Notes: generated by a model from the sequence alone, not told the origin. A stretch of DNA of 63,025 bases from E44-bin88 sp050123275 (GCA_050123275.1 JASFHK010000009.1:1-63025), one strand, 5' to 3'; positions 41,450-50,747 are shown, counted from the first letter of the stretch. A program made the numbers and translations.

Positions 41450-42219
41450 GGTAAAAGCTCCTTGAGGCGGGCGGGGATATCGGCGGCGGTAACCAGGCTT
41501 TCGCCGACGAGCATCGCGTCCACGCCCCACCTTTTTAGTTTTTGAATGTCCTCCCGTCCCCGGATGCCGCTCTCGCTGACGACGGTGATTCCGGTGGGGA
41601 CGAGGGGGCGGAGTTCCTGGGTGGTGTTTATATCCACCTCCAGCGTCTGCAAATTGCGGTTGTTGATGCCGATGAGGTCGGCCTCGCCTTTCAAGGCTCT
41701 CTTCAGCTCGTCTTCGTTATGCACCTCGACCAGGGCTTGCATACCCAGACGCCGGCTTAATGCCATCAGCTCGATAAGCGTTTTGTCGTCCAGAATAGCC
41801 GCGATGAGCAGCGCGGCGTCGGCGCCCCAGGCGCGGGCTTCGTAGAGCTGGTAGGGGGCGATGATAAAGTCCTTGCGCAAAACGGGGACACGGGGCAGCG
41901 CCTTTTTAACGGCTTGCAGGTCTTTGCCACCGCCCTTGAAGTACTTTTCCTCGGTAAGCACGGAGATAGCTCTGGCGCCGCATTTGGCGTACGTTTTGGC
42001 TAGCTCCACCGCGTCTAGGTTAACGTTCAAGTCGCCCCTGGAAGGAGAGGCACGCTTGACCTCGGCGATGAGGCTAATGCCGTCGCCTTGCAGCGCTCCG
42101 GCGAAGTCGAGTGGCTTCGGCTGCTGCTTAAGGGCACGTTCCAGCGCTGACCGGGGCGTTGCCGCCTGCCTTTGCTCCACCTCTTTTCTTTTCAGGGAGA
42201 TGATATCATCCAAAAACAT
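41446..42219 (-). CDS. trpC: Indole-3-glycerol phosphate synthase
   Basis: A 257-residue barrel enzyme. It has IAEVKRASPSRGDL, VLTEEKYFKGG, VLRKDFIIAPYQLYEARAWGADAALLI, GINNRNLQTLEVD and SESGIRGREDI. The catalytic Lys and Glu residues lie in the first, second and third of these. Four bases after trpD. Confidence 0.96.
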   Translation of the reverse strand: MFLDDIISLKRKEVEQRQAATPRSALERALKQQPKPLDFAGALQGDGISLIAEVKRASPSRGDLNVNLDAVELAKTYAKCGARAISVLTEEKYFKGGGKDLQAVKKALPRVPVLRKDFIIAPYQLYEARAWGADAALLIAAILDDKTLIELMALSRRLGMQALVEVHNEDELKRALKGEADLIGINNRNLQTLEVDINTTQELRPLVPTGITVVSESGIRGREDIQKLKRWGVDAMLVGESLVTAADIPARLKELLP

Positions 42220-42223
42220 TTTT

Positions 42224-43246
42224 CTATCCGTAGCTCTGGCTCGTCCTTATCAGGCTTTCCAGTTTTCCCCGCGCTTTACCGCTGTCGATAGCTTCCCGGG
42301 CGAGGGCGGCGGCGGCTTTCAGGGCGGGCAGCCCCTTGTTGGCGCTGTTCAAAGCGATGCCGGCGGCGGCGTTCATCACCACCGCGTTCCTTCTGGCCCC
42401 TTTGTTACCCTCCAGAACGGAGCGCAGCATTATGGCGTTTTCCTCAGCGGTGCCGCCCGCCAGCGTCTTTATCCCCGATTCGTTGACGCCGAAGTCGCCG
42501 GGGGCGATATCGAATTGGGTTATCTCGCCGTCGCCCAGCTCCCAGACGCGGGACTTGCCCGCCACCGTGATTTCGTCCATGCCGTTGAGGCCGTGCACGA
42601 CAAAGGCCCGCCTGGTGCCCAGACACTGGAGCACCTGAATCATCTTTTCACCTAAGTTCTCGCTGGCGACGCCCAGCACCTGCGCTTCCACCAGCGCCGG
42701 GTTGGTCAGCGGGCCCAGTATGTTGAAGACGGTGCGCACGCCCAGCTCGCGGCGGGGGGCGGCGGCGAACTTCATCGAGGGGTGGAAGAGGGGGGCGAAC
42801 ATGAAGCCGATGCCGACCTTTTCGATACATTCCCTTACCTGTTCGGCGTTAAGCTCTATGTTGATACCTAAAGCCTCCAGGACATCGGCGCTGCCGCACT
42901 GGCTGGTCATGGCGCGGTTGTTGTGCTTGGCCACCTTTAGGCCCGCGCCGGCGGCGACGAAAGCGGCGGCGGTGGAGATGTTAAAGCTCCGGGAGCCGTC
43001 GCCGCCCGTGCCCACGATGTCGATGGCGGGCTCTTTCGTCTCCACGCGCACCGACTTGGCTCGCATGACGCTGGCCAGTCCCGCGATCTCGTCGACGCTC
43101 TCGCCCTTTATCCTCAAGGCGGTGACGAAGGCGCCGAACTGGGCGGGGGTAACCTCGCCCGTCGTTATCTCCTCCATGACTTCAGCCGCCTGCTCGAAGG
43201 TCAGCGACTTGCCGTCGATAAGCAACGAAATGGCTTCTTTAATCAT
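42224..43246 (-). CDS. trpD: Anthranilate phosphoribosyltransferase
   Basis: A 340-residue enzyme. It has the PRPP loop GTGGDGSRSFNISTAAAFVAAGAG, KHNNRAMTSQCGSADVLEALG, FMFAPLFHPSMKF and FNILGPLTNPA. It is not fused with TrpG. Its start overlaps the stop of the inserted unknown gene by ATGA. Confidence 0.96.
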   Translation of the reverse strand: MIKEAISLLIDGKSLTFEQAAEVMEEITTGEVTPAQFGAFVTALRIKGESVDEIAGLASVMRAKSVRVETKEPAIDIVGTGGDGSRSFNISTAAAFVAAGAGLKVAKHNNRAMTSQCGSADVLEALGINIELNAEQVRECIEKVGIGFMFAPLFHPSMKFAAAPRRELGVRTVFNILGPLTNPALVEAQVLGVASENLGEKMIQVLQCLGTRRAFVVHGLNGMDEITVAGKSRVWELGDGEITQFDIAPGDFGVNESGIKTLAGGTAEENAIMLRSVLEGNKGARRNAVVMNAAAGIALNSANKGLPALKAAAALAREAIDSGKARGKLESLIRTSQSYG

Positions 43247-43791
43247 TCTTCTTCACTCCAATCAAATGGGGGAGGAGTGTGGAGGTGACCTAGTACCCAA
43301 CCTTTCTTTTTATCAATAAAGACGTTCCGGCTTGATACACACCCTCTCCCATAAATATCTCTATAGTAAGCTATTAAAAGTAAGCCTGAAGGTATGCCTT
43401 TCTGCTTCATTGATAGAACCATTCTCTCGGTCTTTCCACCTTTTTCCAATGTTCCGAAATCATAGCGCTGTCTCCCACTTGGCGTTTGTATGAAAGAATA
43501 CAAATCAATAGCTGGACCAAGTCCTATGTTATGAAGCGTACACGAAAGGCCATGCGATGTTTCCTTTGATAAAGCAGCGTGTGTTTCTAGTGTTCGGCGG
43601 TTTATGTCTGTCTTAGCTGTATCCCTCTTAATGTCTATTACAGGGCGAACAGTGTCGTACCTTTGTGCCCTCATCTCTTCTGCTTGTTTCTTAGCAGCGT
43701 TGCTTATAGCGAAAGTACGCCAAGCATAAATACCAGTAATTATAACGAGCACTCCCGTCAAAGCGATTGAAGCCAGTTCTCCATTGGTCAT
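43243..43791 (-). CDS. Unknown membrane-anchored protein inside the trp operon
   Basis: A 182-residue protein with one N-terminal membrane helix (about 8-25), a short coiled segment (AISNAAKKQAEEMRAQ) and a soluble beta-rich domain. It has no similarity to Trp enzymes. It is visibly more AT-rich than all neighbours. It overlaps trpG by 4 bases and trpD by 4, so it is translationally coupled in the middle of the operon. Similar anchor-plus-domain proteins are often of unknown function. It looks like a recently acquired gene that kept the operon intact. Confidence 0.75.
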   Translation of the reverse strand: MTNGELASIALTGVLVIITGIYAWRTFAISNAAKKQAEEMRAQRYDTVRPVIDIKRDTAKTDINRRTLETHAALSKETSHGLSCTLHNIGLGPAIDLYSFIQTPSGRQRYDFGTLEKGGKTERMVLSMKQKGIPSGLLLIAYYRDIYGRGCVSSRNVFIDKKKGWVLGHLHTPPPFDWSEEE

Positions 43792-44363
43792 TTCTCCACC
43801 TCCCTATTTAGGAAGTTTCTCAATATATCCTTGCCGTTAAGGGTCATAAACGATTCGGGGTGGAACTGGACGCCCTCGATGCGAAACTGGCGGTGGCGCA
43901 TGCCCATGATGGTGCCGTCCTCCGTCCAGGCGGTCACCTCCAGGCAGTCGGGCAGGCTTTTCCGGTCCACCATCAAAGAATGATAGCGGATGGCGGGGAA
44001 GGGGTTGGGCAGCTTTCTGAAAACGCCGCGGTTGTTGTGGTGAATCAGCGACGACTTGCCGTGCATGATGTTTTTGGCCGGGCCGACCACGCCGCCGTAG
44101 CTGTGGCCGAGGCACTGGTGTCCCAGGCAGACGCCCAGGATGGGCAGCTTCGCCTCGAAGTGGCGGATGACGTCGTTGGAGATACCGGCGTTGAGGGGGG
44201 TGGAAGGGCCGGGGGAGATGACGATGCGCTGCGGTTGCATTTGCTCAATCTCCTCTAAGGTTATTTTATCATTGCGCGCAACCCTTACCTCCTGGCCCAG
44301 CTCGCTCAAATACTGGAAGAGGTTGTAGGTAAAGCTATCGTAGTTGTCGATGATTAACAGCAT
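43788..44363 (-). CDS. trpG: Anthranilate synthase component II (glutamine amidotransferase)
   Basis: A 191-residue class I amidotransferase. It has IDNYDSFTYNLFQYL, ISPGPSTP, the nucleophile Cys in GVCLGHQCLG, and His and Glu in GVQFHPESF. It supplies ammonia to TrpE and may also serve PabB in folate synthesis, as in some bacteria. One base after trpE. Confidence 0.95.
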   Translation of the reverse strand: MLLIIDNYDSFTYNLFQYLSELGQEVRVARNDKITLEEIEQMQPQRIVISPGPSTPLNAGISNDVIRHFEAKLPILGVCLGHQCLGHSYGGVVGPAKNIMHGKSSLIHHNNRGVFRKLPNPFPAIRYHSLMVDRKSLPDCLEVTAWTEDGTIMGMRHRQFRIEGVQFHPESFMTLNGKDILRNFLNREVEK

Positions 44364-44364
44364 C

Positions 44365-45798
44365 TTACGCCTCGTCTATTTCCGCCTGCTCGATGGCCTT
44401 GAGCAGGGCGCGGGCCTTGTTCATCGTTTCCTCGTATTCGCGCTCCGGCACACTATCGTAAACGATGCCCGCCCCCGCCTGGACGTGGGCGGTGCCGTCG
44501 ACGAGCACGATGGTTCTTATCGTTATGGCGGTGTCCATGGCGCCGGAGAAGCTGAAGTAGCCGACGCAGCCCGCGTAGGGGCCGCGCTGGTCGGGCTCCA
44601 GCTCGGCGATGACCTGCATCGCCCTGATTTTGGGCGCCCCCGAGACCGTGCCCGCCGGAAAGCAGGCGGCCAGGGCGTCCACCGGGGCCAGCTCGGGCCT
44701 TATTTTGCCGTCTACGTTGGTCACCAAATGCATGACGTGGGAATATTTTTCAACGTCCATCAGCTCGCTGACCCTGACCGTGCCGGGCAGGCTCACCCGC
44801 CCGATGTCGTTGCGCCCCAGGTCGACGAGCATGACGTGCTCGGCGCGCTCTTTTTCGTCGGCGCGCAGCTCCGTTTCCAGCCGCTTGTCATCGGCGGGCG
44901 TCTTGCCCCGCGGCCTCGTCCCCGCCAGCGGCCGGGTGGTCACCTTGCCGTCTATGGCCCTGACCAGTATCTCCGGCGAGGCGCCGATAACCTGGAAACC
45001 GTTGCAATCCAAAAAGAACATGTAGGGTGAAGGGTTAATCCGTCGCAGCGCCCGGTAAATATCCAGAGGCCGCGCCGTGGTGGGCCGGCTCAGGCGCTGG
45101 GAGAGCACAATCTGGATGGCCTCGCCCTGGACGATGTATTCCCTGGCTTTGGCCACGTTGGCCTCGAATTCGGCTCTGGTGAGGTTTGAGACGACCTCTG
45201 CCGTACCGCTAGACTCTTGTTGGGATGGGGTGGGGTGGGGTGCTGCGGCTTTCTTCAGCCGGGCCGCCAGCTCGTCAATCTTATCGGTGGCTTTGCGGTA
45301 GGCGTTATCGACGTCGGGACGGGCCAGCGCCACGATTTTGATTTTGTTTTTGGCGTGGTCGAAGACGAGAAAGCTGTCGACGAGCATGAAAACCGCCTCG
45401 GGCAGCGACAGCGGGTCGGCTTCCGGCGAGGGCAACTCCTCGATGCGGCGCACCGCCTCGTAGCCCAGGTAGCCCACGGCGCCGCCGCAGAAGTCGGGCA
45501 ATCCCTCGACAGCCGCCATCTTGTAACGGGAAAGCGCCGCGGCGATGGTCTCCAGAGCGCCTCTTTGGTCGCTCTGGCGGGTGGTGAGCACGCGGTAAGG
45601 CTCGGTGCCGATGAAGCTGTAACCGTCGGCCTGACGGTTGCTTTGGGCACTCTCTAAAAGAAAGGCGTAGCCACCGCGCCTTATTTTGGACAGCGCGGAG
45701 AGAGGCGTTTCGGCTCGAGCGTCTATTTCCCGGCAGACGGGCACCAGCTCGCCCGGCTTCTGCATCCTTTCGTATTCTTTTCGGTCGGGATGGTACAT
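44365..45798 (-). CDS. trpE: Anthranilate synthase component I
   Basis: A 477-residue enzyme. The N-terminal LLES motif (FLLESAQSN) that binds inhibitory Trp is intact, so feedback control is expected. The catalytic half has IVQGEAIQIVLSQR, RPLAGTRPRG, HVMLVDLGRNDIGRV, FPAGTVSGAPKIRAM and YAGCVGYFS. First gene of the 15-gene operon, directly after the T-box leader. Confidence 0.95.
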   Translation of the reverse strand: MYHPDRKEYERMQKPGELVPVCREIDARAETPLSALSKIRRGGYAFLLESAQSNRQADGYSFIGTEPYRVLTTRQSDQRGALETIAAALSRYKMAAVEGLPDFCGGAVGYLGYEAVRRIEELPSPEADPLSLPEAVFMLVDSFLVFDHAKNKIKIVALARPDVDNAYRKATDKIDELAARLKKAAAPHPTPSQQESSGTAEVVSNLTRAEFEANVAKAREYIVQGEAIQIVLSQRLSRPTTARPLDIYRALRRINPSPYMFFLDCNGFQVIGASPEILVRAIDGKVTTRPLAGTRPRGKTPADDKRLETELRADEKERAEHVMLVDLGRNDIGRVSLPGTVRVSELMDVEKYSHVMHLVTNVDGKIRPELAPVDALAACFPAGTVSGAPKIRAMQVIAELEPDQRGPYAGCVGYFSFSGAMDTAITIRTIVLVDGTAHVQAGAGIVYDSVPEREYEETMNKARALLKAIEQAEIDEA

Positions 45799-45810
45799 GC
45801 TTTTCTCCCT

Positions 45811-45847
45811 AAAAAAATAACCCCTCGCCCGATAGGGGCGAAAGGTT
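45811..45847 (-). terminator. T-box terminator before trpE
   Basis: On the minus strand AACCTTTCGCCC and GGGCGAGGGGTT form a 12-bp stem (two GU pairs) with loop CTATC, followed by ATTTTTTT. This is the terminator that an uncharged tRNA-Trp would prevent. Confidence 0.9.
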
Positions 45848-46109
45848 AAATACTTCGCGGTGCCACCCTAGTTCGATTGCTTTACGGCAACCATCTCTTC
45901 TCAGGTACGGTCCTTCACTGGGGAGGGACGATACCCTGGGTTTTGTTAACGGTGCCCTTTCCGGCAAAGCCTACTCGCCCTTGCTTTCGGTTTGCAGCTC
46001 CCGAGTCCATTCAACCCCTGCGCCAGCGCCGGCTTTCACCTGTCCCGGCTCTCTGCGGCTTCGCTGGGGGCTTACTACTCTCGTTCCCAGCCTTTTTGGC
46101 TATTCAATT
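45848..46109 (-). promoter_or_regulatory. T-box riboswitch, tRNA-Trp specific
   Basis: The T-box sequence AGGGTGGCACCGCG is at 45869-45856 (minus strand). Further upstream are the Stem I features (GAGAGCC, GGTGAAAGCCGGC) and a specifier region GAATGGACTC with TGG, the Trp codon, at 46009-46007. The element reads tRNA-Trp charging and opens the operon when tryptophan is scarce. It therefore also controls all shikimate genes downstream. Confidence 0.92.
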
Positions 46110-46115
46110 AAGCCG

Positions 46116-46144
46116 AGTGTAGCCCATTGCTGGCCATTTGTCAA
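46116..46144 (-). promoter_or_regulatory. Promoter of the aromatic operon
   Basis: On the minus strand TTGACA (46144-46139) and TACACT (46121-46116) are 17 bases apart, just ahead of the T-box Stem I. Confidence 0.8.
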
Positions 46145-46226
46145 GCGGGCGAAAACGATTGACTTTCTCTATAAATAGTGGAATGATATAGCTAAATCAA
46201 AGGCAACTTAAGGAGGGCTTTAAGCG

Positions 46227-46577
46227 ATGGCTGAGAAGAAAGGCTCCCAAGGCACCGGACTGGAGCCGAATGTAGCCGGCTTGCTCTGTTACGTTCTGGG
46301 CTGGGTAAGCGGTATAGTGTTCCTGGTTCTGGAGAAGGACAAGTTCGTGCGTTTCCACGCCGTACAGTCGATAATAGTCTTCGGCACCTTCAGCGTGGCC
46401 AACGGTGTATTGTGGAGTTTGACCTGGATTCCCTGGGTCGGTATCCTCTTCATTATTCTCGGCAGTCTGGTCGGCATCTTCGCCTTTATCCTGTGGATAG
46501 TGCTCATGCTTAAAGCCTACAATGGCGTCAAGTACAAGATGCCCATAGCCGGTGATATCGCCGAGAGAAATTCTTAA
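46227..46577 (+). CDS. DUF4870-family membrane protein
   Basis: A 116-residue protein with three to four hydrophobic segments. The family marks are NVAGLLCYVLGWVSGIVFLVLEKD, FVRFHAVQSIIVFG and LKAYNGVKYKMPIAGDIAE. Function of the family is unknown. It is followed 14 bases later by a paralogue. GGAGGGC precedes the start. Confidence 0.85.
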   Translation: MAEKKGSQGTGLEPNVAGLLCYVLGWVSGIVFLVLEKDKFVRFHAVQSIIVFGTFSVANGVLWSLTWIPWVGILFIILGSLVGIFAFILWIVLMLKAYNGVKYKMPIAGDIAERNS

Positions 46578-46591
46578 CTAGGGGTGGCGCC

Positions 46592-46915
46592 ATGGGCCGA
46601 GCAAGCGCCGGTCTAAAGCCGAACGTAGCCGGATTGCTGTGCTACCTGCTCTTCTGGCTGACGGGGCTGGAATTCCTGCTTGTGGAGAAGAAAGACAAGT
46701 TCATTCGTTTTCACGCTATACAGTCGGTTATCGTCTTCGGCTTCCTTAGCGCGGCTTTCTTGGTGCTTTTCTGGATACCCGTTGTCGGCTGGGTGTTCAG
46801 CTATATTCTCGGGGTGCTGACTTTTATCTACTGGATTCTGTTGATGGTCAGCGCTTACCGGGGGAAGAAACACAGGGTATTTATCGCCGGCAAAATCGCC
46901 GAGCGAAACGCCTGA
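46592..46915 (+). CDS. DUF4870-family membrane protein (paralogue)
   Basis: A 107-residue relative of the preceding gene (KPNVAGLLCYLLFWLTGLEFLLVE, FIRFHAIQSVIVFG, ...FIAGKIAERNA), with the same topology but shorter. The pair arose by tandem duplication and may form a hetero-oligomer in the membrane. Confidence 0.83.
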   Translation: MGRASAGLKPNVAGLLCYLLFWLTGLEFLLVEKKDKFIRFHAIQSVIVFGFLSAAFLVLFWIPVVGWVFSYILGVLTFIYWILLMVSAYRGKKHRVFIAGKIAERNA

Positions 46916-46954
46916 TTCAAATTCGGTTAACAAGGTAGAGGAGGTAAATAAGAG

Positions 46955-47653
46955 ATGAAAAAGATAGTATCTTTATTGCTGGTTTTAGTGGTGGCGTTGG
47001 GTTGTGTGGGCCTGGCCGCCTGTGGCGGCGATGACGACGGGGCCACCACGCCCGATAACGGTGCGTCACAGCCGGCCGACAGCGGCAACGGCGGTAACGG
47101 TGGCGACGAAGGTGACAACGGTGGTGATGGAGAGGACCTGGGCGATATAGTAAGCCAGGGGGCCGGCATCGACTCCGTCAGCTACACCATGGAGACGACC
47201 GCTCCCGGGACGCCGATGATTACCACGCAGATGTGGGTGGAGGGGAACAATATCAGGATGGAGATGGATGAGCAGGGGCAGCACATCATCTACCTGTCCA
47301 ACTACAGCACCGGCAAGGCTTACATGTACATGCCCGACCAGAACATGGCTCTTGAGATGGACATCAGCCAGATGAATCCGCCCGATTACGAGGCAGTCCA
47401 GGACATTCCCGACTATAATTACACCATTGTCGGCACCGAGACCATGGACGGCAAGGTCTGCCTGGTGGTGGAATACAGCGCCGCCGGAGCCACGGTGAAG
47501 AGCTGGATATGGAAGCAGCACGGTTTCCCCATCCGCACCGAGTCGACCACCTCGGAAGGCAAGATAATCGTCGTCTTCAAGGATATCGACTTCGGCGACA
47601 TCAACGACAGCCTGTTCGAGCTGCCGGAAGGCGTCCAGATAATAGGGAGCTAG
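46955..47653 (+). CDS. Lipoprotein with LolA-like/DUF4412-like domain
   Basis: A 232-residue lipoprotein: lipobox Cys at 23 (LAAC), a linker of G, D and N repeats (about 24-65), then a beta-rich domain of about 160 residues (SVSYTMETTAPG, QMWVEGNNIRMEM, KAYMYMPDQNMALEMD, ELPEGVQII) that recalls outer-membrane lipoprotein-sorting folds. Such folds bind lipids or act as sensors. Exact role unknown. GGAGG precedes the start. Confidence 0.7.
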   Translation: MKKIVSLLLVLVVALGCVGLAACGGDDDGATTPDNGASQPADSGNGGNGGDEGDNGGDGEDLGDIVSQGAGIDSVSYTMETTAPGTPMITTQMWVEGNNIRMEMDEQGQHIIYLSNYSTGKAYMYMPDQNMALEMDISQMNPPDYEAVQDIPDYNYTIVGTETMDGKVCLVVEYSAAGATVKSWIWKQHGFPIRTESTTSEGKIIVVFKDIDFGDINDSLFELPEGVQIIGS

Positions 47654-47709
47654 CCGCCCGGAATACCGGATACAGGGCTCCGTAATAACGTTCAGGCCTA
47701 TATATCGCT

Positions 47710-48423
47710 ATGAGTAAATTTATCGATAAACTAAAAGCAATCGCCGCCGGCGGGACGGCGCCCATGGGCTTCCGCACCGCCGGCACCAAACCGCGCCCCA
47801 GGATGCTGCTGGTGGCCAGTGTCGCCGCCAACGGTAAAGCCGAGGGCGCCGACGCCATTCTGCTCTCCGTGCCCAAGACGGGGCTGAAATCGGCCAGGTC
47901 TCTGGCTAAAGTCAAAGTCCCCTGGGGCGGCTGGCTGAAAGAGGTCACCCCCGGCGCGCTTAAAACCCTGGGGGAGGCAGGCGCCGACTTCGTCGTCTTC
48001 CCGTCGGCCAGCGTCTCCAAAGCTTTGCTCGAAGAGGAGAAGCCAGGCAAGATAATCGAGGTCGAGGCCGAAATCGAAGCCGGCCTGCTCAAAGCCATCG
48101 ACGGCCTGCCCGTGGACGCGGTGCTCGTCGCCGCGGAGAAGGCGGAGCTTAGCTGGCAGGACTTGATGCGTTACCGCCGCTGCGCCGCTATTCTGAGCAA
48201 ACCCTTGCTGGTCACGGTGTCGCCCGACATCGCCGCCAGCGAGCTGGGGGCCTTGTGCGAAGCCGGCGTGGCCGGGGTGGTGGCGGGGAGCAAGATAGAC
48301 AAGCTGCGCCCCATAATCGACAAGCTGCCAACGCCTAAAGCCAAAAGTAAAGCCGGGCCGTTAGTGCCGCGCGTCGGCGGTAGCGGGGCTGTTTCCGAAG
48401 AAGACGAAGACGACGAGGACTAG
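47710..48423 (+). CDS. Conserved protein of unknown function
   Basis: A 237-residue soluble protein with alternating strands and helices (LLVASVAAN, ADFVVFPSAS, DAVLVAAEKAEL, PLLVTVSPDIA, AGVAGVVAGSKI), as in a small TIM barrel or Rossmann-like fold. The tail is basic and then very acidic (SEEDEDDED). No catalytic motif recognised. It ends with a 4-base overlap on the convergent guaB3-like gene. Confidence 0.65.
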   Translation: MSKFIDKLKAIAAGGTAPMGFRTAGTKPRPRMLLVASVAANGKAEGADAILLSVPKTGLKSARSLAKVKVPWGGWLKEVTPGALKTLGEAGADFVVFPSASVSKALLEEEKPGKIIEVEAEIEAGLLKAIDGLPVDAVLVAAEKAELSWQDLMRYRRCAAILSKPLLVTVSPDIAASELGALCEAGVAGVVAGSKIDKLRPIIDKLPTPKAKSKAGPLVPRVGGSGAVSEEDEDDED

Positions 48424-49565
48424 CGTCCGCCCTGCGTCATCTGCCAGAACTTGCCCTCGGTGGTGATGGCCGGGGCGACCACAATCTCCGCTTTATGCAT
48501 CTCGGCGATGTTGAGCGCGCCGCAGACGCCTAAAGCCGTGCGCAGCGCCCCCATCAGGTTCTGGCTGCCGTCGGTGACCGAGGTGGGCCCGAACAGAATC
48601 TGCTCCATGGTCCCGGTGGTGCCTACCTTGATGCGCGTGCCGCGGGGCAGAGCGGGGTGGGGATTGGCCATGCCCCAGTGATAGCCCAGTCCCGGCGCTT
48701 CTTTGGCCTGGGCCAAAATCGAGCCGAGCATGACGCCGTCGGCGCCGGCGGCAACGGCCTTACAGATGTCGCCGCCGTTACGGAAACCGCCGTCGGTGAT
48801 GATGGGCACGTATTTCCCCGATTCTTTATAATAATCGTCCCTGGCCTGGGCGCAGTCCATGGTGGCCGTTATCTGGGGGACGCCCACGCCCAGGACCGTA
48901 CGCGTCGTGCAGGCGGCGCCGGGCCCCACGCCGATAAGAACCGCCGAGATACCCGTCTCCATAAGCTCCTTGCAGGCGCTGTAGCTGACGCAGTTGCCCA
49001 CGACGACGGGTATGGACACCAGCTTGCGCAGCTTGGTGAAGATGAGCCCTTCGTAGCTCTTGGAGCTGTGGCGGGCGGTGGTTACCGTGGAAGCCACCAC
49101 CAGTATGTCGGCGCCGGCTTCGGCGATGAGGGGGGCGTAGCGCTTGGTGTTGGCCGGGGTGACCGAGACGGCGCAAACCGCGCCCGCCTTCTTGATGGCC
49201 TGAATCCTTTCCCCGATGAGGTTTTCCTTGATGGGGGTGGAATAGACCTTCTGTAACAGCGCCGTTACCTTGTCGGCGGGGGCGCGGGAGATTTCGATGA
49301 GCATCTCCTCGGGGTCTTCGTAGCGGGCCTGGACGCCTTCCAGGTGAAGAACACCCAGACCGCCCAGCTTGCTCATGGTGATGGCCGATTTAACGTCGGT
49401 GACGCCGTCCATGGCCGAGGCCAGAACGGGGATGTCGAACTTGGTGTCTTCGATTTCGAGGCTGATGTCGGCCTGTTCGGGGTTGACGGTGATATCGCCG
49501 GGTACGATGGCCACCTCGTCAAATCCGTAGGAACGCCTTAGTTCTCTGAATTTGGGTTTAGCCAT
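48420..49565 (-). CDS. GuaB3-type IMP dehydrogenase-related protein
   Basis: A 381-residue barrel protein of the IMPDH/GMPR family, without CBS domains. The active loop GVGPGAACTTRTVLGVGVPQ holds the catalytic Cys, and the phosphate region is DGGFRNGGDICKAVAAGADGVMLG. Length and the missing CBS pair fit GuaB3 rather than classic GuaB (about 490). Whether it oxidises IMP or acts in purine salvage cannot be told. Start has GAGGTG upstream. Confidence 0.85.
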   Translation of the reverse strand: MAKPKFRELRRSYGFDEVAIVPGDITVNPEQADISLEIEDTKFDIPVLASAMDGVTDVKSAITMSKLGGLGVLHLEGVQARYEDPEEMLIEISRAPADKVTALLQKVYSTPIKENLIGERIQAIKKAGAVCAVSVTPANTKRYAPLIAEAGADILVVASTVTTARHSSKSYEGLIFTKLRKLVSIPVVVGNCVSYSACKELMETGISAVLIGVGPGAACTTRTVLGVGVPQITATMDCAQARDDYYKESGKYVPIITDGGFRNGGDICKAVAAGADGVMLGSILAQAKEAPGLGYHWGMANPHPALPRGTRIKVGTTGTMEQILFGPTSVTDGSQNLMGALRTALGVCGALNIAEMHKAEIVVAPAITTEGKFWQMTQGGR

Positions 49566-49639
49566 TTCGCACCTCTTTTAAGGAAAGACTATAGCAAAGG
49601 GGGTAGTTAAAGTCAAGGAAACGGGCGGGGATTTTGGGG

Positions 49640-49845
49640 ATTGCCCCGCCCCGCCGCCCCACTCTGTTGGCGTACGTTTTTCGTGCCCACCCAGAACCCT
49701 CCCTATAAGGGTGGAATCCCTTAAATATCTCCTTTTTTAGGATGGTGGGGGGTATATTCTCGGAAGGAATTCTAGAGGGAGAATCCCCTCTAAAGGTGGG
49801 CTGGGTGGGTCAAAACAACGTCCGTCAACAGAGGGGGGTGGTCAG
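49640..49845 (+). repeat. Dispersed hairpin repeat, copy C (inverted pair)
   Basis: The forward unit has CCGCCCCACTCTGTTGGCG and hairpin TAAGGG-TGGAAT-CCCTTA (49706-49723). The inverted unit has hairpin TAGAGGG-AGAATC-CCCTCTA (49773-49792) and reads back as CCACCCCCCTCTGTTGACGG. The pair fills the gap between the divergent guaB3-like and rsmI genes, where promoters must also lie. Confidence 0.8.
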
Positions 49846-49909
49846 GAGTCCCCAGTAGACTGGAAGCCAGCTTTGCGCTATAATAGCAAAAATCGGGCGG
49901 ATAGGAACC

Positions 49910-50719
49910 ATGCCTCTGTATATTGTGGCGACCCCGATTGGCAACCTGGAAGATATTTCCCTGCGCGCCCTGCGGACTCTGCGCGAGGTGAAGCTTATCG
50001 CGGCTGAAGATACCCGCCGCACCAAGCAACTTCTGGCGAGCTATGATATCAAGACCCCGACCACCAGCTATCACGAGCGCAACAAGCTGACCAAGCTGGA
50101 ATACATTCTGGAGCAACTGGAGCAGGGGGACGTGGCGTTGGTATCGGACGCGGGGATGCCGGGCATATCCGACCCGGGGCAGGAGCTAATCGCCGCCGCC
50201 AGTGATAGGGGCGTTCCCGTCGTGCCCGTTCCCGGCGCTTCGGTGGTGATAACGGCGCTGGCGGTATCGGGGCTGGATACGAAGAGTTTCCGCTACCTGG
50301 GCTTTTTGCCCAAGGCAAGCGCCCGTAAGAAGCTGCTCAAATCGGTGGCCGAAGACCCGGCCACCATCGTCGTCTTCGAGACGCCGCACCGTCTGAAAGC
50401 GGCCCTGGACGATATACTGGAGGTGCTGGGCGACCGGGAGATGGCCGTCTGCCGCGAGCTGACCAAGCTCCACGAAGAGGTCTTCCGGGGCAGGGTGAGC
50501 CGGGCTATCGAGCATTTCGCCGCGCCTAGAGGTGAGTTCACCCTGGTTATCGCCGGTAAAAAAGAGGTCGAAAAGCCGGCGCTTACCGCCGACATCGAAA
50601 AAAGATTGCAAAAGCTACGGCGGAGTGGGGCGGGGGCCAAAGAGGCGGTGGTGGCGGTGGCGGTGGAGACGGGTATATCCAAAAAAGAGTTATATCGCGC
50701 CTGGCTGAAGTCAGGCTAA
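49910..50719 (+). CDS. rsmI: 16S rRNA (cytidine1402-2'-O)-methyltransferase
   Basis: A 269-residue SAM-dependent methyltransferase of the tetrapyrrole-methylase fold. It has LYIVATPIGNLEDISLRAL, EDTRRTKQLL, LVSDAGMPGISDPGQELI, VPVPGASVVITAL and FRYLGFLPK, all RsmI marks. It modifies C1402 in the decoding centre. A C-terminal extension with basic helices completes the usual length. Confidence 0.95.
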   Translation: MPLYIVATPIGNLEDISLRALRTLREVKLIAAEDTRRTKQLLASYDIKTPTTSYHERNKLTKLEYILEQLEQGDVALVSDAGMPGISDPGQELIAAASDRGVPVVPVPGASVVITALAVSGLDTKSFRYLGFLPKASARKKLLKSVAEDPATIVVFETPHRLKAALDDILEVLGDREMAVCRELTKLHEEVFRGRVSRAIEHFAAPRGEFTLVIAGKKEVEKPALTADIEKRLQKLRRSGAGAKEAVVAVAVETGISKKELYRAWLKSG

Positions 50720-50747
50720 AAGCTTAGGGTATGGAGGTGAGTTGATA

